From contig DAOUOU010000040.1 of assembly GCA_030626465.1 (NCBI GenBank), positions 1-16,587 of the forward strand: 16,587 bases of DNA. Reading direction: 5' to 3'. This stretch comes from Bacteroidales bacterium. Its GTDB lineage: Bacteria; Bacteroidota; Bacteroidia; Bacteroidales; UBA10428. Within the stretch, counting starts at the first letter, position 1. Each line of letters starts with the position of its first letter. Below are positions 1 through 8,169 of the stretch, one piece after another. The notes under the pieces are model-generated. The model did not search any database and was not told the origin of the DNA. It saw nothing but the letters and a program-made list of their open reading frames with translations. The translations under genes and the position numbers were made by a program.

Positions 1-345
1 AAAATGAGCATCAACAAGAGGAAAAACAGAACTCTTGCTTCTATTGTCTATCACATAAGTAATATCATCCCTGTTTTCCAGATAATCCTTCTGGCTTGTA
101 ACCATACATCCGGCAACAACAACAACCGAATCATCACCGGAAGCACGTACAGCCTGGTTGATCGCATATTTCGATTTCCTGTCGCCCTGATTTGTAACCG
201 TGCAGGTATTTATCACATATACGTCTGCTTTTTTACCAAACTCTACTACATCATAACCTGCATTGTAAAAATCTGTTACAATTGAATCGGTTTCAAACTG
301 GTTGAGTCTGCACCCTAAAGTTTTGAATGCTACTTTCTTTTTCAC
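1..345 (-). CDS. mtaB: tRNA t6A37 C2-methylthiotransferase MtaB (N-terminal part, cut by window edge)
   Basis: This is the first 115 codons of a MiaB-family radical SAM enzyme; the rest lies beyond base 1. MtaB converts t6A to ms2t6A at position 37 of ANN-decoding tRNAs. The visible part is the N-terminal methylthiotransferase domain. The opening motif KTLGCRLNQ and the later NTCTVTN are typical of MtaB rather than MiaB (GCQMN, NTCSIR) or RimO. The three cysteines expected to bind the auxiliary Fe-S cluster are C12, C48 and C80. The start is GTG at 345-343: a TAG lies five codons upstream in frame, no ATG lies between, and the GTG places the first strand right at the N-terminus. The miaB-like gene lies 92 bp upstream on the same strand, so the two may be co-transcribed. 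The radical SAM and TRAM domains are out of view. Confidence 0.9.
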   Translation of the reverse strand, partial: MKKKVAFKTLGCRLNQFETDSIVTDFYNAGYDVVEFGKKADVYVINTCTVTNQGDRKSKYAINQAVRASGDDSVVVVAGCMVTSQKDYLENRDDITYVIDNRSKSSVFPLVDAHF

Positions 346-437
346 TTGTTTTAATACTGGCTAATAGATTGATATTGTGCCACTTAGTTTAATCATAGTT
401 CTTTTGTTGTTCGATAATAAATCACACGATGTGTGTT

Positions 438-1892
438 TCATGCCTCTGCCAGTTCCTCATTGTATACTTTATGCAATGTTCCTTCCGTTGCAAAACCGGC
501 TGCCGATCTGATGCATACATCCACAAAGTTACCAATCAGTTTCACATTTTCTGAAGCAAACCGTACGATTATTCTTCCTTCGGTAAGTCCTGATAAATAT
601 CCTTTTTTACGATCTTTCCCTGTAACAAGTACCTTATAGTTTTTATTTATCATTTCCTTGTTGTGCTCGCGGGAATGCTGTTGTAACAGATCACTGAGCA
701 AGTGTAAACGTTTACTTTTGATGGTATGGGAAACATCATCGTCCCATCGTGAACTGGCAGCCCCGGGCCGTGGTGAGTATCTGGCCACATAAGCCATGTT
801 GAAACGGATTTTTTCCATGACACTGTAAGTATTTATAAACTGCTCTTCAGTTTCTCCTGTGAAACCAACAATAATGTCAGTGAACAATGTAGCCGAAGGG
901 AGATATTTTTTTACCGATTCAATTATCCGGTAAAAATCTTTTATAGTATGACCCCTGTTCATTTTGATAAGGACTTTATCATCACCCGATTGAAGAGGAA
1001 GGTGAATTTGATTTGCCAGACATTCATATTCGCTCATTACTTTGAGTACTTCGTCATTCATATCGCGCGGATGAGGAGAAGTGAAATACACCCAGAAATC
1101 CTTCTCTGACTTTTTACCATACTCACCAATGTCTCTGAGCAACTTAGCAAAGGTTTTTTCATTACCCTTTTTATCCAGTCCATAGGAATTTACATTCTGT
1201 CCGAGCAGGGTAATTGATTTGTATCCTTTCTCTATCAATTTCCTTAGTTCATCGAGTATTTCATTACTCGGCCGCGATATTTCCCTGCCACGTGTATAGG
1301 GTACTGCACAAAAAGTACAAAACTTATCACATCCGTTCTGAATTGGAATGAATGCTTCAAAACCGGATTGATAATGAGGTTCAATATCCCAAAACTCTGA
1401 AATTCTTGTCTCGGGTTTATTCATGAGTACCGGTTGTCCTGCAATTGTTTTATTGTTTTTATCGAATACAAAAGTTTGAAAATCGGCATGAAGATTCGCA
1501 TGCTCTTCTTTTAGAATGAAATTTTCATCCTTTCTAATGGAAAATGGAGTTACAATACCGTATTGATGAAGCATTTCCGGAAATTGCAGCAACTCACTGA
1601 TCTGAAAAATGATATCAAAGGTCTTGAGAAACTTTTCACGATCAGCAGGCAACAAACAACCAGTGATAAAAGTCACGAGGTTTTTTTTGTTCTTCCATGT
1701 ATTCCATTGATGAATTTTCGTGTAAACCTTGTCGATAGCCTTTTGTCGTACAGAACAAGCAATAACACCCAGCAAATCTGCAGTCTCTTCCTTGTCAGTC
1801 CAGCGGTAACCCATCTTTTCAATAATAGTTGCTACCCTTTCTCTATCCGACTTATTCATCTGACAACCTAATGTAACCAAGTGAAATTTCAT
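438..1892 (-). CDS. miaB: MiaB-family tRNA methylthiotransferase (radical SAM), divergent
   Basis: The 484-residue product has the full MiaB architecture. The N-terminal methylthiotransferase domain carries cluster cysteines C10 (in GCQMN), C46 (in ACSVRQ) and C79 (in TGCLLP). The radical SAM domain opens with CDKFCTFC (C188, C192, C195), then PYTRGRE and LLGQNVNSYG. A TRAM RNA-binding domain occupies roughly the last 70 residues. MiaB methylthiolates i6A37 to ms2i6A in tRNAs reading UNN codons. GCQMN and the PYTRGRE region favour MiaB over MtaB or RimO. It departs from usual Bacteroidota MiaB: the NTC motif is IAC (Asn to Ala), the following residues are SVRQKA rather than SIRDNAEQ, and residues about 80-175 are poorly alignable. 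It could be a second MiaB-like paralogue or an acquired gene. The ATG start at 1892 is preceded by AGAGG. The stop is 92 bp before mtaB. Confidence 0.85.
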   Translation of the reverse strand: MKFHLVTLGCQMNKSDRERVATIIEKMGYRWTDKEETADLLGVIACSVRQKAIDKVYTKIHQWNTWKNKKNLVTFITGCLLPADREKFLKTFDIIFQISELLQFPEMLHQYGIVTPFSIRKDENFILKEEHANLHADFQTFVFDKNNKTIAGQPVLMNKPETRISEFWDIEPHYQSGFEAFIPIQNGCDKFCTFCAVPYTRGREISRPSNEILDELRKLIEKGYKSITLLGQNVNSYGLDKKGNEKTFAKLLRDIGEYGKKSEKDFWVYFTSPHPRDMNDEVLKVMSEYECLANQIHLPLQSGDDKVLIKMNRGHTIKDFYRIIESVKKYLPSATLFTDIIVGFTGETEEQFINTYSVMEKIRFNMAYVARYSPRPGAASSRWDDDVSHTIKSKRLHLLSDLLQQHSREHNKEMINKNYKVLVTGKDRKKGYLSGLTEGRIIVRFASENVKLIGNFVDVCIRSAAGFATEGTLHKVYNEELAEA

Positions 1893-1941
1893 TCCTCTGC
1901 CAATAAATTTTAATTCAACAACTCAACCGGATGAATACTCA

Positions 1942-2277
1942 TTAGAAATAAACTTCGGTTCTTATTTGATCAGAATCTAATCCCCCCGATGTAAGTAGAT
2001 CATAGACTTCATATATCATTTCACAACTGCCGCAAAGATATACCAAAGTATCGGAATCTATTTCATGGTCAGACAAATAATCAGTAACCCTGCCATTGAA
2101 ATCTCCAACTGCATCCCGCGATGAACAGAGTACATACTTCTCTTTCGGGTAAAACGACTTCTCATAAGCTTCTTTGGAATAGCGAACTCCATGAAGGATC
2201 TTGTAATTGAGATCAGGATACGATCCGGCTATGCTGTGAAAAGGCGCAATACCCGTACCTGTAGCGACAAATAAAAA
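1942..2277 (-). pseudogene. Remnant of a ferredoxin/flavodoxin-NADP reductase-like gene (C-terminal half only)
   Basis: Reading the minus strand gives 111 codons and a stop that resemble only the NAD(P)-binding half of FNR-family oxidoreductases. It begins FLFVATGTGIAPFHS, the classic nucleotide-binding loop. The middle has YKILHGVR and NGRVTDYL. The end has YLCGSCEMIYEV and finishes EVYF, close to the aromatic C-terminus seen in FNR proteins. An in-frame TAG sits directly upstream (2280-2278), there is no plausible start codon at that end, and the first Met is far inside. The N-terminal FAD-binding barrel, which should supply about another 100 residues including an R-x-Y-S motif, is absent: the sequence up to 2425 is broken by stops in this frame. 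I read this as a 5'-deleted, decaying gene. An assembly error is possible but would have to remove several hundred bases. It lies 49 bp upstream of miaB on the same strand. Confidence 0.75.
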
Positions 2278-2425
2278 CTAACACACTGGTTTCAATTTTG
2301 TTTTCTGCAGTACAATCACTCAGCGACCATAGCTGGCTATTGGAGAAGTTTTATAAGCCTGTGTTTCAAAAGTTTTTTGTATTTTGTCATTGTAAAAGTT
2401 TCAGGTAGACCAATACTTCAGCCCT

Positions 2426-3163
2426 ATGTTCATCCTAAAAAATTTATATGTTGTTAGCAGGAAGATCTTATCGGTTTTCAGAATAGTATTAATTGCCCTG
2501 GGTGTTGTACTGCTTCTTGCCATATTGTTAAGCTTCACCGACTATCCTTTCTGGGCTTATTACTGGCTGGGAACGCACAATGCCGAATTGACTAAAGATC
2601 CCAATTTGATTGTTCTGATGGGAGGAGGAGGTATGCCTAGTCCTGATGGCCTCATCCGTTGTTATTATACTGCTGAAATAGCAGGACAATATCCTGAAAG
2701 CAAAATTATAATAGCTATTCCATGTGATACTTCAAGACATGAAGAATCACCCGAATTATTAATGGCTCATGAGCTTATTATTCGCGGAATTGACAGTACC
2801 CGATTGTTATTTGAAAAATCTGGTCACAATACGCGCACGCAGGCATTAAAAATAATTGATATGCTCGGGGACTTTTCAGTGGATAGTATAGCCATCAGAA
2901 TTGTTACTTCTCCCGATCATATGTTTCGATCGGTGGCCACATTTCGCAAAGCAGGTTTCAAGTATGTAGGTGGGAGACCTTCGTTTGAACAGGCAATTGA
3001 TGAAGAAATGCTTCTGAGAAAGAATATTACAAAAGATCAGTTAAAAACAGAAACCCGCAAGTTGAATTTGCGCTACAACATGTGGAATTATTTGAAGTAT
3101 GAAATAATTGTTTTAAGGGAATACTGCGCCATAGTCTATTATAAGCTCAGGGGGTGGATATAG
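2426..3163 (+). CDS. YdcF/SanA-like DUF218 protein, membrane-anchored
   Basis: The 245-residue product has one strong hydrophobic segment (about residues 12-37), consistent with an N-terminal membrane anchor, followed by a DUF218 domain. Visible signatures are LIVLMGGGGMPS (61-72) at the first strand, HELIIRGI near 115-122, EKSGHNTRTQA (130-140) and TSPDHMFRSV (161-170). This matches the YdcF/SanA/ElyC fold. Members of this family are linked to envelope integrity or bind S-adenosylmethionine in vitro, but no precise reaction is established for this one. The C-terminal 50 residues are basic and extend beyond the core fold. The ATG lies about 150 bp from the end of the reductase remnant on the opposite strand, so the two are back to back. 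It is separated from mutS2 by about 150 bp, so it is likely transcribed on its own. Confidence 0.75.
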   Translation: MFILKNLYVVSRKILSVFRIVLIALGVVLLLAILLSFTDYPFWAYYWLGTHNAELTKDPNLIVLMGGGGMPSPDGLIRCYYTAEIAGQYPESKIIIAIPCDTSRHEESPELLMAHELIIRGIDSTRLLFEKSGHNTRTQALKIIDMLGDFSVDSIAIRIVTSPDHMFRSVATFRKAGFKYVGGRPSFEQAIDEEMLLRKNITKDQLKTETRKLNLRYNMWNYLKYEIIVLREYCAIVYYKLRGWI

Positions 3164-3264
3164 CGTTAATAAGTGCTATCCTTCAGGTCTGATTCCTCCG
3201 GTTCGAAAATATCTTCGATCATACAACCAAAATTTTTGTCATTTGAAGAGGTAACAAAAAAGTT

Positions 3265-3297
3265 TTTCTAATTAGATGCGAAAACATATTAATTTTA
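3265..3297 (+). promoter_or_regulatory. Possible Bacteroidota-type promoter of mutS2
   Basis: TTTC at 3265-3268 is followed after 21 bp by TAATTTTA at 3290-3297. This resembles the Bacteroidota housekeeping pattern (TTTG at -33, TAnnTTTG at -7) with one mismatch in each box. Transcription would start around 3304, just ahead of the mutS2 ATG at 3316. Such matches are common by chance in AT-rich DNA, so this is weak. Confidence 0.22.
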
Positions 3298-3315
3298 AGG
3301 CTAAATATCACCTAT

Positions 3316-5796
3316 ATGATCTTTCCCTCTTCCTTTGAGAACAAAATTGGTTTTGATCGCATCAGACAGATGATCTCCGATTATTGTATGTGCGTGCTGG
3401 GAAGAGATCGGGCAGAATCCATGTCTTTTGAAGAGTCTTATGAAAAGGTGTGTCATGAACTGAACCTGACGGATGAACTCAGGAAGGTTTTGCTTTTCGA
3501 AGAAAATTTTCCTCAGGAGAATTATATTGATATGAGTGCATCTCTGGAGAAAATGAAAGTAGAGGGAACGCATCCGGAAACGAGTGAGTTAAACGATTTA
3601 AGGAAATCGATTCACACAATAAAAAGCCTGGAGCATTTTTTCCATTCTGAAGAGATCAGGGAAAAATACAAGATGCTGTGTGCTGAATTCTCAGGATTGA
3701 ACTCTTTTCCTTTTGTTGGTAAACAGCTTGAGAATATATTGGATAAACAAGGGGAAATTAAAGACAACGCATCTTCAGAACTTAAACTGCTCCGGGATCA
3801 GAAGAAACAAAAGCAAGCCTCTGTAACACGTCGTTTACAGAGTATATTGAAATCGGCTCAGAAAGAAGGGATTGTTGAAATGGGTACCGAAATCACAATT
3901 CGGGAGGGAAGACCTGTTATACCGCTTCTTGCAAGCAATAAGCGAAAACTTGGAGGACTGGTACATGATGAATCTGCTTCAGGAAAGACTGTTTTTGTCG
4001 AACCCGGTGCTATTGTGGAACTGAACAATGAACTTCGTGAACTGACATATGCCGAAAGAAGAGAGATTATAAAAATACTTATTCACTTTGCTAACGACAT
4101 CAGGCCTTATATCGATAAATTGCTTGATTCATACCAATCACTTGGTGTGATTGACTTTCTTGGAGCTAAGGCAAAACTCGCACTGAAAATAAAAGCTGTA
4201 CGACCTATTTTAAATACAACCGCCAATTTTAAATGGAAAAACGCAATTCATCCCCTTCTCTATCTCTCGCATAAAGCAGAAGGAAAAGAAGTTGTTCCGC
4301 TAGATATTCAATTAAACGAAAAAGACCGGATAATTCTGATTTCAGGTCCGAATGCAGGAGGAAAATCAGTTTGCCTGAAAACAGTGGGTTTATTGCAATA
4401 CATGCTGCAATGTGGATTATTGGTTCCAATGTCGGAAAATGCTGAAGTATGTCTGTTTAAAAATATATTCATAGATATTGGTGACGAACAATCGCTGGAG
4501 AATGATCTGAGTACCTATAGCAGCCATCTCCTTAATATGAAATACTTTGTAAAAAAAACAGATAGCCAAACGCTTATCCTGATAGATGAATTTGGCACTG
4601 GTACTGAACCAACTCTGGGAGGAGCAATTGCTGAAGCCATACTGGAAGAATTGAAAGAGACAGGAAGCTATGGAGTCATCACAACACATTATGCAAATCT
4701 TAAATACTTTGCATCAGAATCAGCTGGTATCATCAATGGAGCCATGCTTTTCGATACGCAGAAAATAAAGCCTCTCTTTAGGCTTTCAATTGGTAAACCA
4801 GGCAGTTCATTTGCCATTGACATTGCACGAAATATAGGTATGCCTGAAAAAATCCTTAAAAAGGCATCTGAAAAAACAGGTAAAGACCATATTAATTTTG
4901 AGAAACACCTCAGGGAGATCATTCGCGATAAAAAATACTGGGGTGATAAAAGACAACGTATCCGAAAAGTAGAAAAAACACTTGATTATCTCTATGAAAA
5001 TTATAGTGGTGAGCTTGAAAAAATCCAAAAAGAAAGAAAAAAGATATTGGCAGAGGCACAAAACGAAGCAAAAGATGTTTTAAAGGAAGCTAATAAACAA
5101 ATTGAACGAACCATTAGAGAAATAAAAGAAAGTAACGCACATAAAGACAAAACCCGTAAAGCACGGGAAGAATTAGAAAAATACAAAAAGCAAATTGCAG
5201 ATAATAATAATGCTCCAGATCAACTCGGGAAAAAACTTCAGGAACTCCGGAATGCAGGCAAACGTTTGGTAAAACATAGTGCTGAGTTAGAAATATCTTC
5301 AGTGAACAAGAATAAAAAGAAGGAAATCCGTGAATCAACAATCAAAAAAGGAGATCAGATCAGAATAAAAGGATTGGAGAGCACAGGCGAAGTAATTGAA
5401 GTAAATGAAAAAACATACCTGGTTGCTTTTGGAAGCATGATGACTACGGTAGAGCATTCCAGGGTTGAATTGGTAAAAGGTGATAGGGTTGATAGAAAGA
5501 AAGAGGCAAGGAAGAGTTATACGAGCAATTTCAAACAACGAAAACTCAACTTCAAACCGGAAATAGATATACGTGGCATGAGAGGAGATGAGGCACTTTT
5601 ACAAGTTCAGAACTTTATCGACGATGCCCTGGTTGTCGCCGTTCATCAGGTAAAGATTTTACATGGCAAAGGGGATGGTATATTAAGACAACTAATCAGA
5701 GATTATCTGAATACGATTGAAGTTGTCAGATCGATCAAAGATGAGCATGCCGACAGAGGTGGTGCCGGTATTACAATGGTTGAACTGGATTTATAA
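3316..5796 (+). CDS. mutS2: Endonuclease/ribosome-rescue ATPase MutS2
   Basis: The 826-residue product has the usual MutS2 length and order: an N-terminal helical core/clamp region, a MutS-type ATPase, a charged coiled coil (about 520-650) and a C-terminal Smr domain (about 748-826). The Walker A loop is GPNAGGKS at 344-351. Walker B is LILIDE with D424-E425, followed by FGTGTEP. The conserved TTHYANLK follows about 40 residues later. The Smr domain shows IDIRG and the HGKGDG loop at 783-788. It lacks the mismatch-recognition domain of MutS1, so it is not a mismatch-repair MutS. MutS2 proteins are reported to suppress recombination and, in Bacillus, to act on collided ribosomes through the Smr domain. 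Which role applies here cannot be read from sequence. It appears to be a single-gene unit with about 150 bp of non-coding sequence on each side. Confidence 0.96.
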   Translation: MIFPSSFENKIGFDRIRQMISDYCMCVLGRDRAESMSFEESYEKVCHELNLTDELRKVLLFEENFPQENYIDMSASLEKMKVEGTHPETSELNDLRKSIHTIKSLEHFFHSEEIREKYKMLCAEFSGLNSFPFVGKQLENILDKQGEIKDNASSELKLLRDQKKQKQASVTRRLQSILKSAQKEGIVEMGTEITIREGRPVIPLLASNKRKLGGLVHDESASGKTVFVEPGAIVELNNELRELTYAERREIIKILIHFANDIRPYIDKLLDSYQSLGVIDFLGAKAKLALKIKAVRPILNTTANFKWKNAIHPLLYLSHKAEGKEVVPLDIQLNEKDRIILISGPNAGGKSVCLKTVGLLQYMLQCGLLVPMSENAEVCLFKNIFIDIGDEQSLENDLSTYSSHLLNMKYFVKKTDSQTLILIDEFGTGTEPTLGGAIAEAILEELKETGSYGVITTHYANLKYFASESAGIINGAMLFDTQKIKPLFRLSIGKPGSSFAIDIARNIGMPEKILKKASEKTGKDHINFEKHLREIIRDKKYWGDKRQRIRKVEKTLDYLYENYSGELEKIQKERKKILAEAQNEAKDVLKEANKQIERTIREIKESNAHKDKTRKAREELEKYKKQIADNNNAPDQLGKKLQELRNAGKRLVKHSAELEISSVNKNKKKEIRESTIKKGDQIRIKGLESTGEVIEVNEKTYLVAFGSMMTTVEHSRVELVKGDRVDRKKEARKSYTSNFKQRKLNFKPEIDIRGMRGDEALLQVQNFIDDALVVAVHQVKILHGKGDGILRQLIRDYLNTIEVVRSIKDEHADRGGAGITMVELDL

Positions 5797-5946
5797 GATA
5801 ACTGAGTTTGTGTTTTAATAGTCCATTTATTTTATCGTTCCAAAGAAAAATGAAACTGCATAGATCAAGAAAATTAAATTCATATATTTTTGTACTTGTC
5901 AGGATCATCCTGAGGAAAACTCTTAGTACGTATTCGATATAAAAAT

Positions 5947-7263
5947 ATGGTATTAATCTACTGCAAAGAGATATCTCAAAGAATCAAGTATACTTTTCAT
6001 CTTATTTTTTCTGATATACTTGGTATTGCATACAATATCACAACTGACCCGGATGAATTCCAGGCCTCATCTGTGATCAAAATCAATTATTCAAAAACAA
6101 GGATAAAAAATGTTCTGCAAATTAAGCCATATGGTTTATTGAAAGAAACTAAGCTTGTCAATCAGAAAATAAAACTGGGAGAGTGGAAAAACCTTCCGGC
6201 TTTTTTTATGCAGGACAATCAGGATTTGCCATTTGATTTATTTTCAGCAGTCTTCTATCTCGTTTCCCGATACGAAGAATATTTGCTCTTTAATCCGGAT
6301 AAATTTGGACGATTTGAAGCAGATCAGAGCATTGCATACAGAGGAAAATTCCTTAATATCCCGATTGTAGATCTATGGTGTCTTGAATTAGTAAAAATCC
6401 TCGGAGTGAAAACCAAAAGCAAAAATATTAATCCTGGTAACTATAAATTTCTTCTCACTATAGACATTGATCACGCATGGGTATACAAACACAAAAGAAT
6501 TATCTTTATTCTGGGCAGTCTGTTAAAGGATATTCTGTTGTTTAATTTCAAGAGGCTTACCTTTCGCTTTCAGGTATATACAAACCGAAATCCTGATCCT
6601 GGTGATTCCTACTCATACCTGAATACTATACAAAAACAATTAAAGGAAAAGATCAGGTACTTTGTTCTCTGCAGGCGTAGAGATAAATTTGATAAAAATG
6701 TATCTATCAGAAATAAGTCATTCCAAAAGCTCATAAAGGATATAGATAAAAAAAACACAGTTGGCATTCATCCTTCTTTCACTTCAAACCAGTCATTTGA
6801 TATCCTTTGTAAAGAATACCGGCAGCTCGAAAAAACTTTAGATCACAAGATCGAAATCAGCAGACAACATTATCTGAAGCTGAGTCTGCCGGATACTTAT
6901 CGCAATCTTCTAAGGCTGGGGATCAAAGAGGATTATTCCATGGGATATAGCACGCATACCGGATTCAGAGCAGGGATAGCCCGCCCTTTTTACTTCTATG
7001 ATCTCTATGAAGAAAAGCAGACATCACTCAGGGTTGTGCCTTTTCATATAATGGACAGAACATTATTATCTTATCTTAATTATTCCACCGAACAGGCCAT
7101 TAAAGAATTTGAGTATTATTCAAAATCTATTAAAAATATCGGTGGTCTCTTTGTAAGCCTATGGCACAATACAAGTCTTAATGATTTTGAAGAATGGCAA
7201 GGATGGCAAAAGGTATTCAAACGAATGATTGAAATAAATTCATACAATGATCAGGTATCTTAA
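5947..7263 (+). CDS. Polysaccharide deacetylase family protein, long Bacteroidota type
   Basis: The first 160 residues look like the N-terminal domain seen in long Bacteroidota deacetylase-like proteins (I recall it as DUF7033). It begins VLIYCKEISQRIKYTF and includes LPFDLFSAVFYLVSRYEEY. The catalytic-fold part starts near 168 with LLTIDIDHAW, where D173 and D175 take the place of the two Asp of NodB TFDDG. It continues with VGIHPSF (H275), RQHYLKL (306-312), and then DYSMGY, GFRAG and PFYFYDLY. The classical HxxxH pair is not obvious: only H275 is in the expected place. It may de-N-acetylate a surface or secreted glycan, but the substrate is unknown. There is no signal peptide or membrane helix, so cytoplasmic action is likely unless it is exported unusually. 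Its last 17 bases overlap the next gene, suggesting translational coupling. It heads a four-gene run. Confidence 0.75.
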   Translation: MVLIYCKEISQRIKYTFHLIFSDILGIAYNITTDPDEFQASSVIKINYSKTRIKNVLQIKPYGLLKETKLVNQKIKLGEWKNLPAFFMQDNQDLPFDLFSAVFYLVSRYEEYLLFNPDKFGRFEADQSIAYRGKFLNIPIVDLWCLELVKILGVKTKSKNINPGNYKFLLTIDIDHAWVYKHKRIIFILGSLLKDILLFNFKRLTFRFQVYTNRNPDPGDSYSYLNTIQKQLKEKIRYFVLCRRRDKFDKNVSIRNKSFQKLIKDIDKKNTVGIHPSFTSNQSFDILCKEYRQLEKTLDHKIEISRQHYLKLSLPDTYRNLLRLGIKEDYSMGYSTHTGFRAGIARPFYFYDLYEEKQTSLRVVPFHIMDRTLLSYLNYSTEQAIKEFEYYSKSIKNIGGLFVSLWHNTSLNDFEEWQGWQKVFKRMIEINSYNDQVS

Positions 7264-8143
7264 ACACAGTGCAATAAATAAGAAAAAATGGGATGATTGT
7301 ATAGAGAAATCAAATATCAGCAGGTCTTTTGGATTCTCATGGTACCTGGATATTGTCAGTCCAAACTGGCATGCTTTGGTGCTTGATGATTATCAGGCCG
7401 TGATGCCTTTGACATGGAAAAGAAGGTATGGTTTATTTTACCTTATACAGCCTGTTTTTTGTCAGCAATTAGGCATTTTTACTTTACAACCTGAGACTTT
7501 TATCCATTCATTTCTGAAGCATATTCCCCGAAAGTTTCTATGCGTAAAGATCAGCATATCAAACAATGAACCTCTGACTGATTCAAATTTTACCTTTAAG
7601 ACACGTACTAATTACATTCTATACCTGAAAAAAAGTTCCCAGGAGCTCAAAAGAGAGTATTCAAAAAGCAATGCCAAAAATATTAGAAAAGCAATTAACC
7701 GTGAAGTAATGGTTACATCCTGTCCAAAAGAGGAAAGCATTAGTTTTCTCCAAAACGAATACCACCAGTTGCTGGGAATCCGAAAAAAACATTTTGATGT
7801 ACTGAATACTATACTTGCCAGAGGAGCAAAATATGGAGAGTTAGAATGTTTTGGTGCTTATTCGGGTAAAGAATTGTTGGCATCGTCATGCTGTCTTCTG
7901 GTCAATAAGCATATCTTTATGACAATGGTAGCATCCGGGAAAGGTAAAAAAGCAAGAGCTCTTTTTCTACTGATTGATAATATGATCGAAAACTTTTCAA
8001 ACCGTGATGTTTTTCTCGATTTTGGAGGATCGGATGTAGAGAGTATCGCTTATTTCTTTAAAGGATTTGGTGCACAGAGAGAAAGCTATTATGAGATCCT
8101 ATACTCACCATTACTTGCGAAATTCTTATCGTTTGGATCATAA
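7247..8143 (+). CDS. FemAB-like/GNAT-fold acyl- or aminoacyl-transferase
   Basis: The 298-residue protein resembles the FemAB-like branch of the GNAT superfamily, in which two GNAT-like lobes transfer amino acids or acyl groups. The N-terminal lobe has FSWYLDIVSPNW and then a conserved run around PVFCQQLGIF. The basic helix NAKNIRKAINREV (about 140-152) resembles the (K/R)N(I/L)RKA helix of FemX-like proteins. Near the end, FLDFGGSD and FKGFGAQRESYYEI (about 261-289) match the last strand-helix of the second lobe. No transmembrane segment is visible. Relatives modify peptidoglycan cross-bridges or sit in exopolysaccharide loci. Its place between two polysaccharide deacetylases favours a glycan-modifying role here, which is inference. 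The ATG at 7247 overlaps the upstream stop in another frame. The next gene starts 26 bp downstream. Confidence 0.65.
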   Translation: MIRYLKHSAINKKKWDDCIEKSNISRSFGFSWYLDIVSPNWHALVLDDYQAVMPLTWKRRYGLFYLIQPVFCQQLGIFTLQPETFIHSFLKHIPRKFLCVKISISNNEPLTDSNFTFKTRTNYILYLKKSSQELKREYSKSNAKNIRKAINREVMVTSCPKEESISFLQNEYHQLLGIRKKHFDVLNTILARGAKYGELECFGAYSGKELLASSCCLLVNKHIFMTMVASGKGKKARALFLLIDNMIENFSNRDVFLDFGGSDVESIAYFFKGFGAQRESYYEILYSPLLAKFLSFGS

Positions 8144-8169
8144 AAAAGTAAGTATTATGCTCTGAAAAT

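Noticed and set aside
4..285. Plus-strand open frame of 93 codons at the left edge
   Set aside because: It is the complement of the mtaB gene, which has clear family motifs on the minus strand.
423..435. Hairpin CACAC-GAT-GTGTG just after the miaB stop, as a possible terminator
   Set aside because: The stem is only 5 bp and on the minus strand is followed by ATTTATTA rather than a U-run; too weak to call.
441..1900. Nine-base repeat (CCTCTGCCA) near both ends of miaB, as possible target-site duplication
   Set aside because: The left copy is part of the coding end (codons for A-E-A and stop), there are no inverted ends or mobility genes, and a 9-base match is expected by chance.
5885..5892. 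TATTTTTG as a -7 box ahead of the first deacetylase
   Set aside because: It fits TAnnTTTG, but no TTTG lies 18-22 bp upstream, so only half of the promoter pattern is present.
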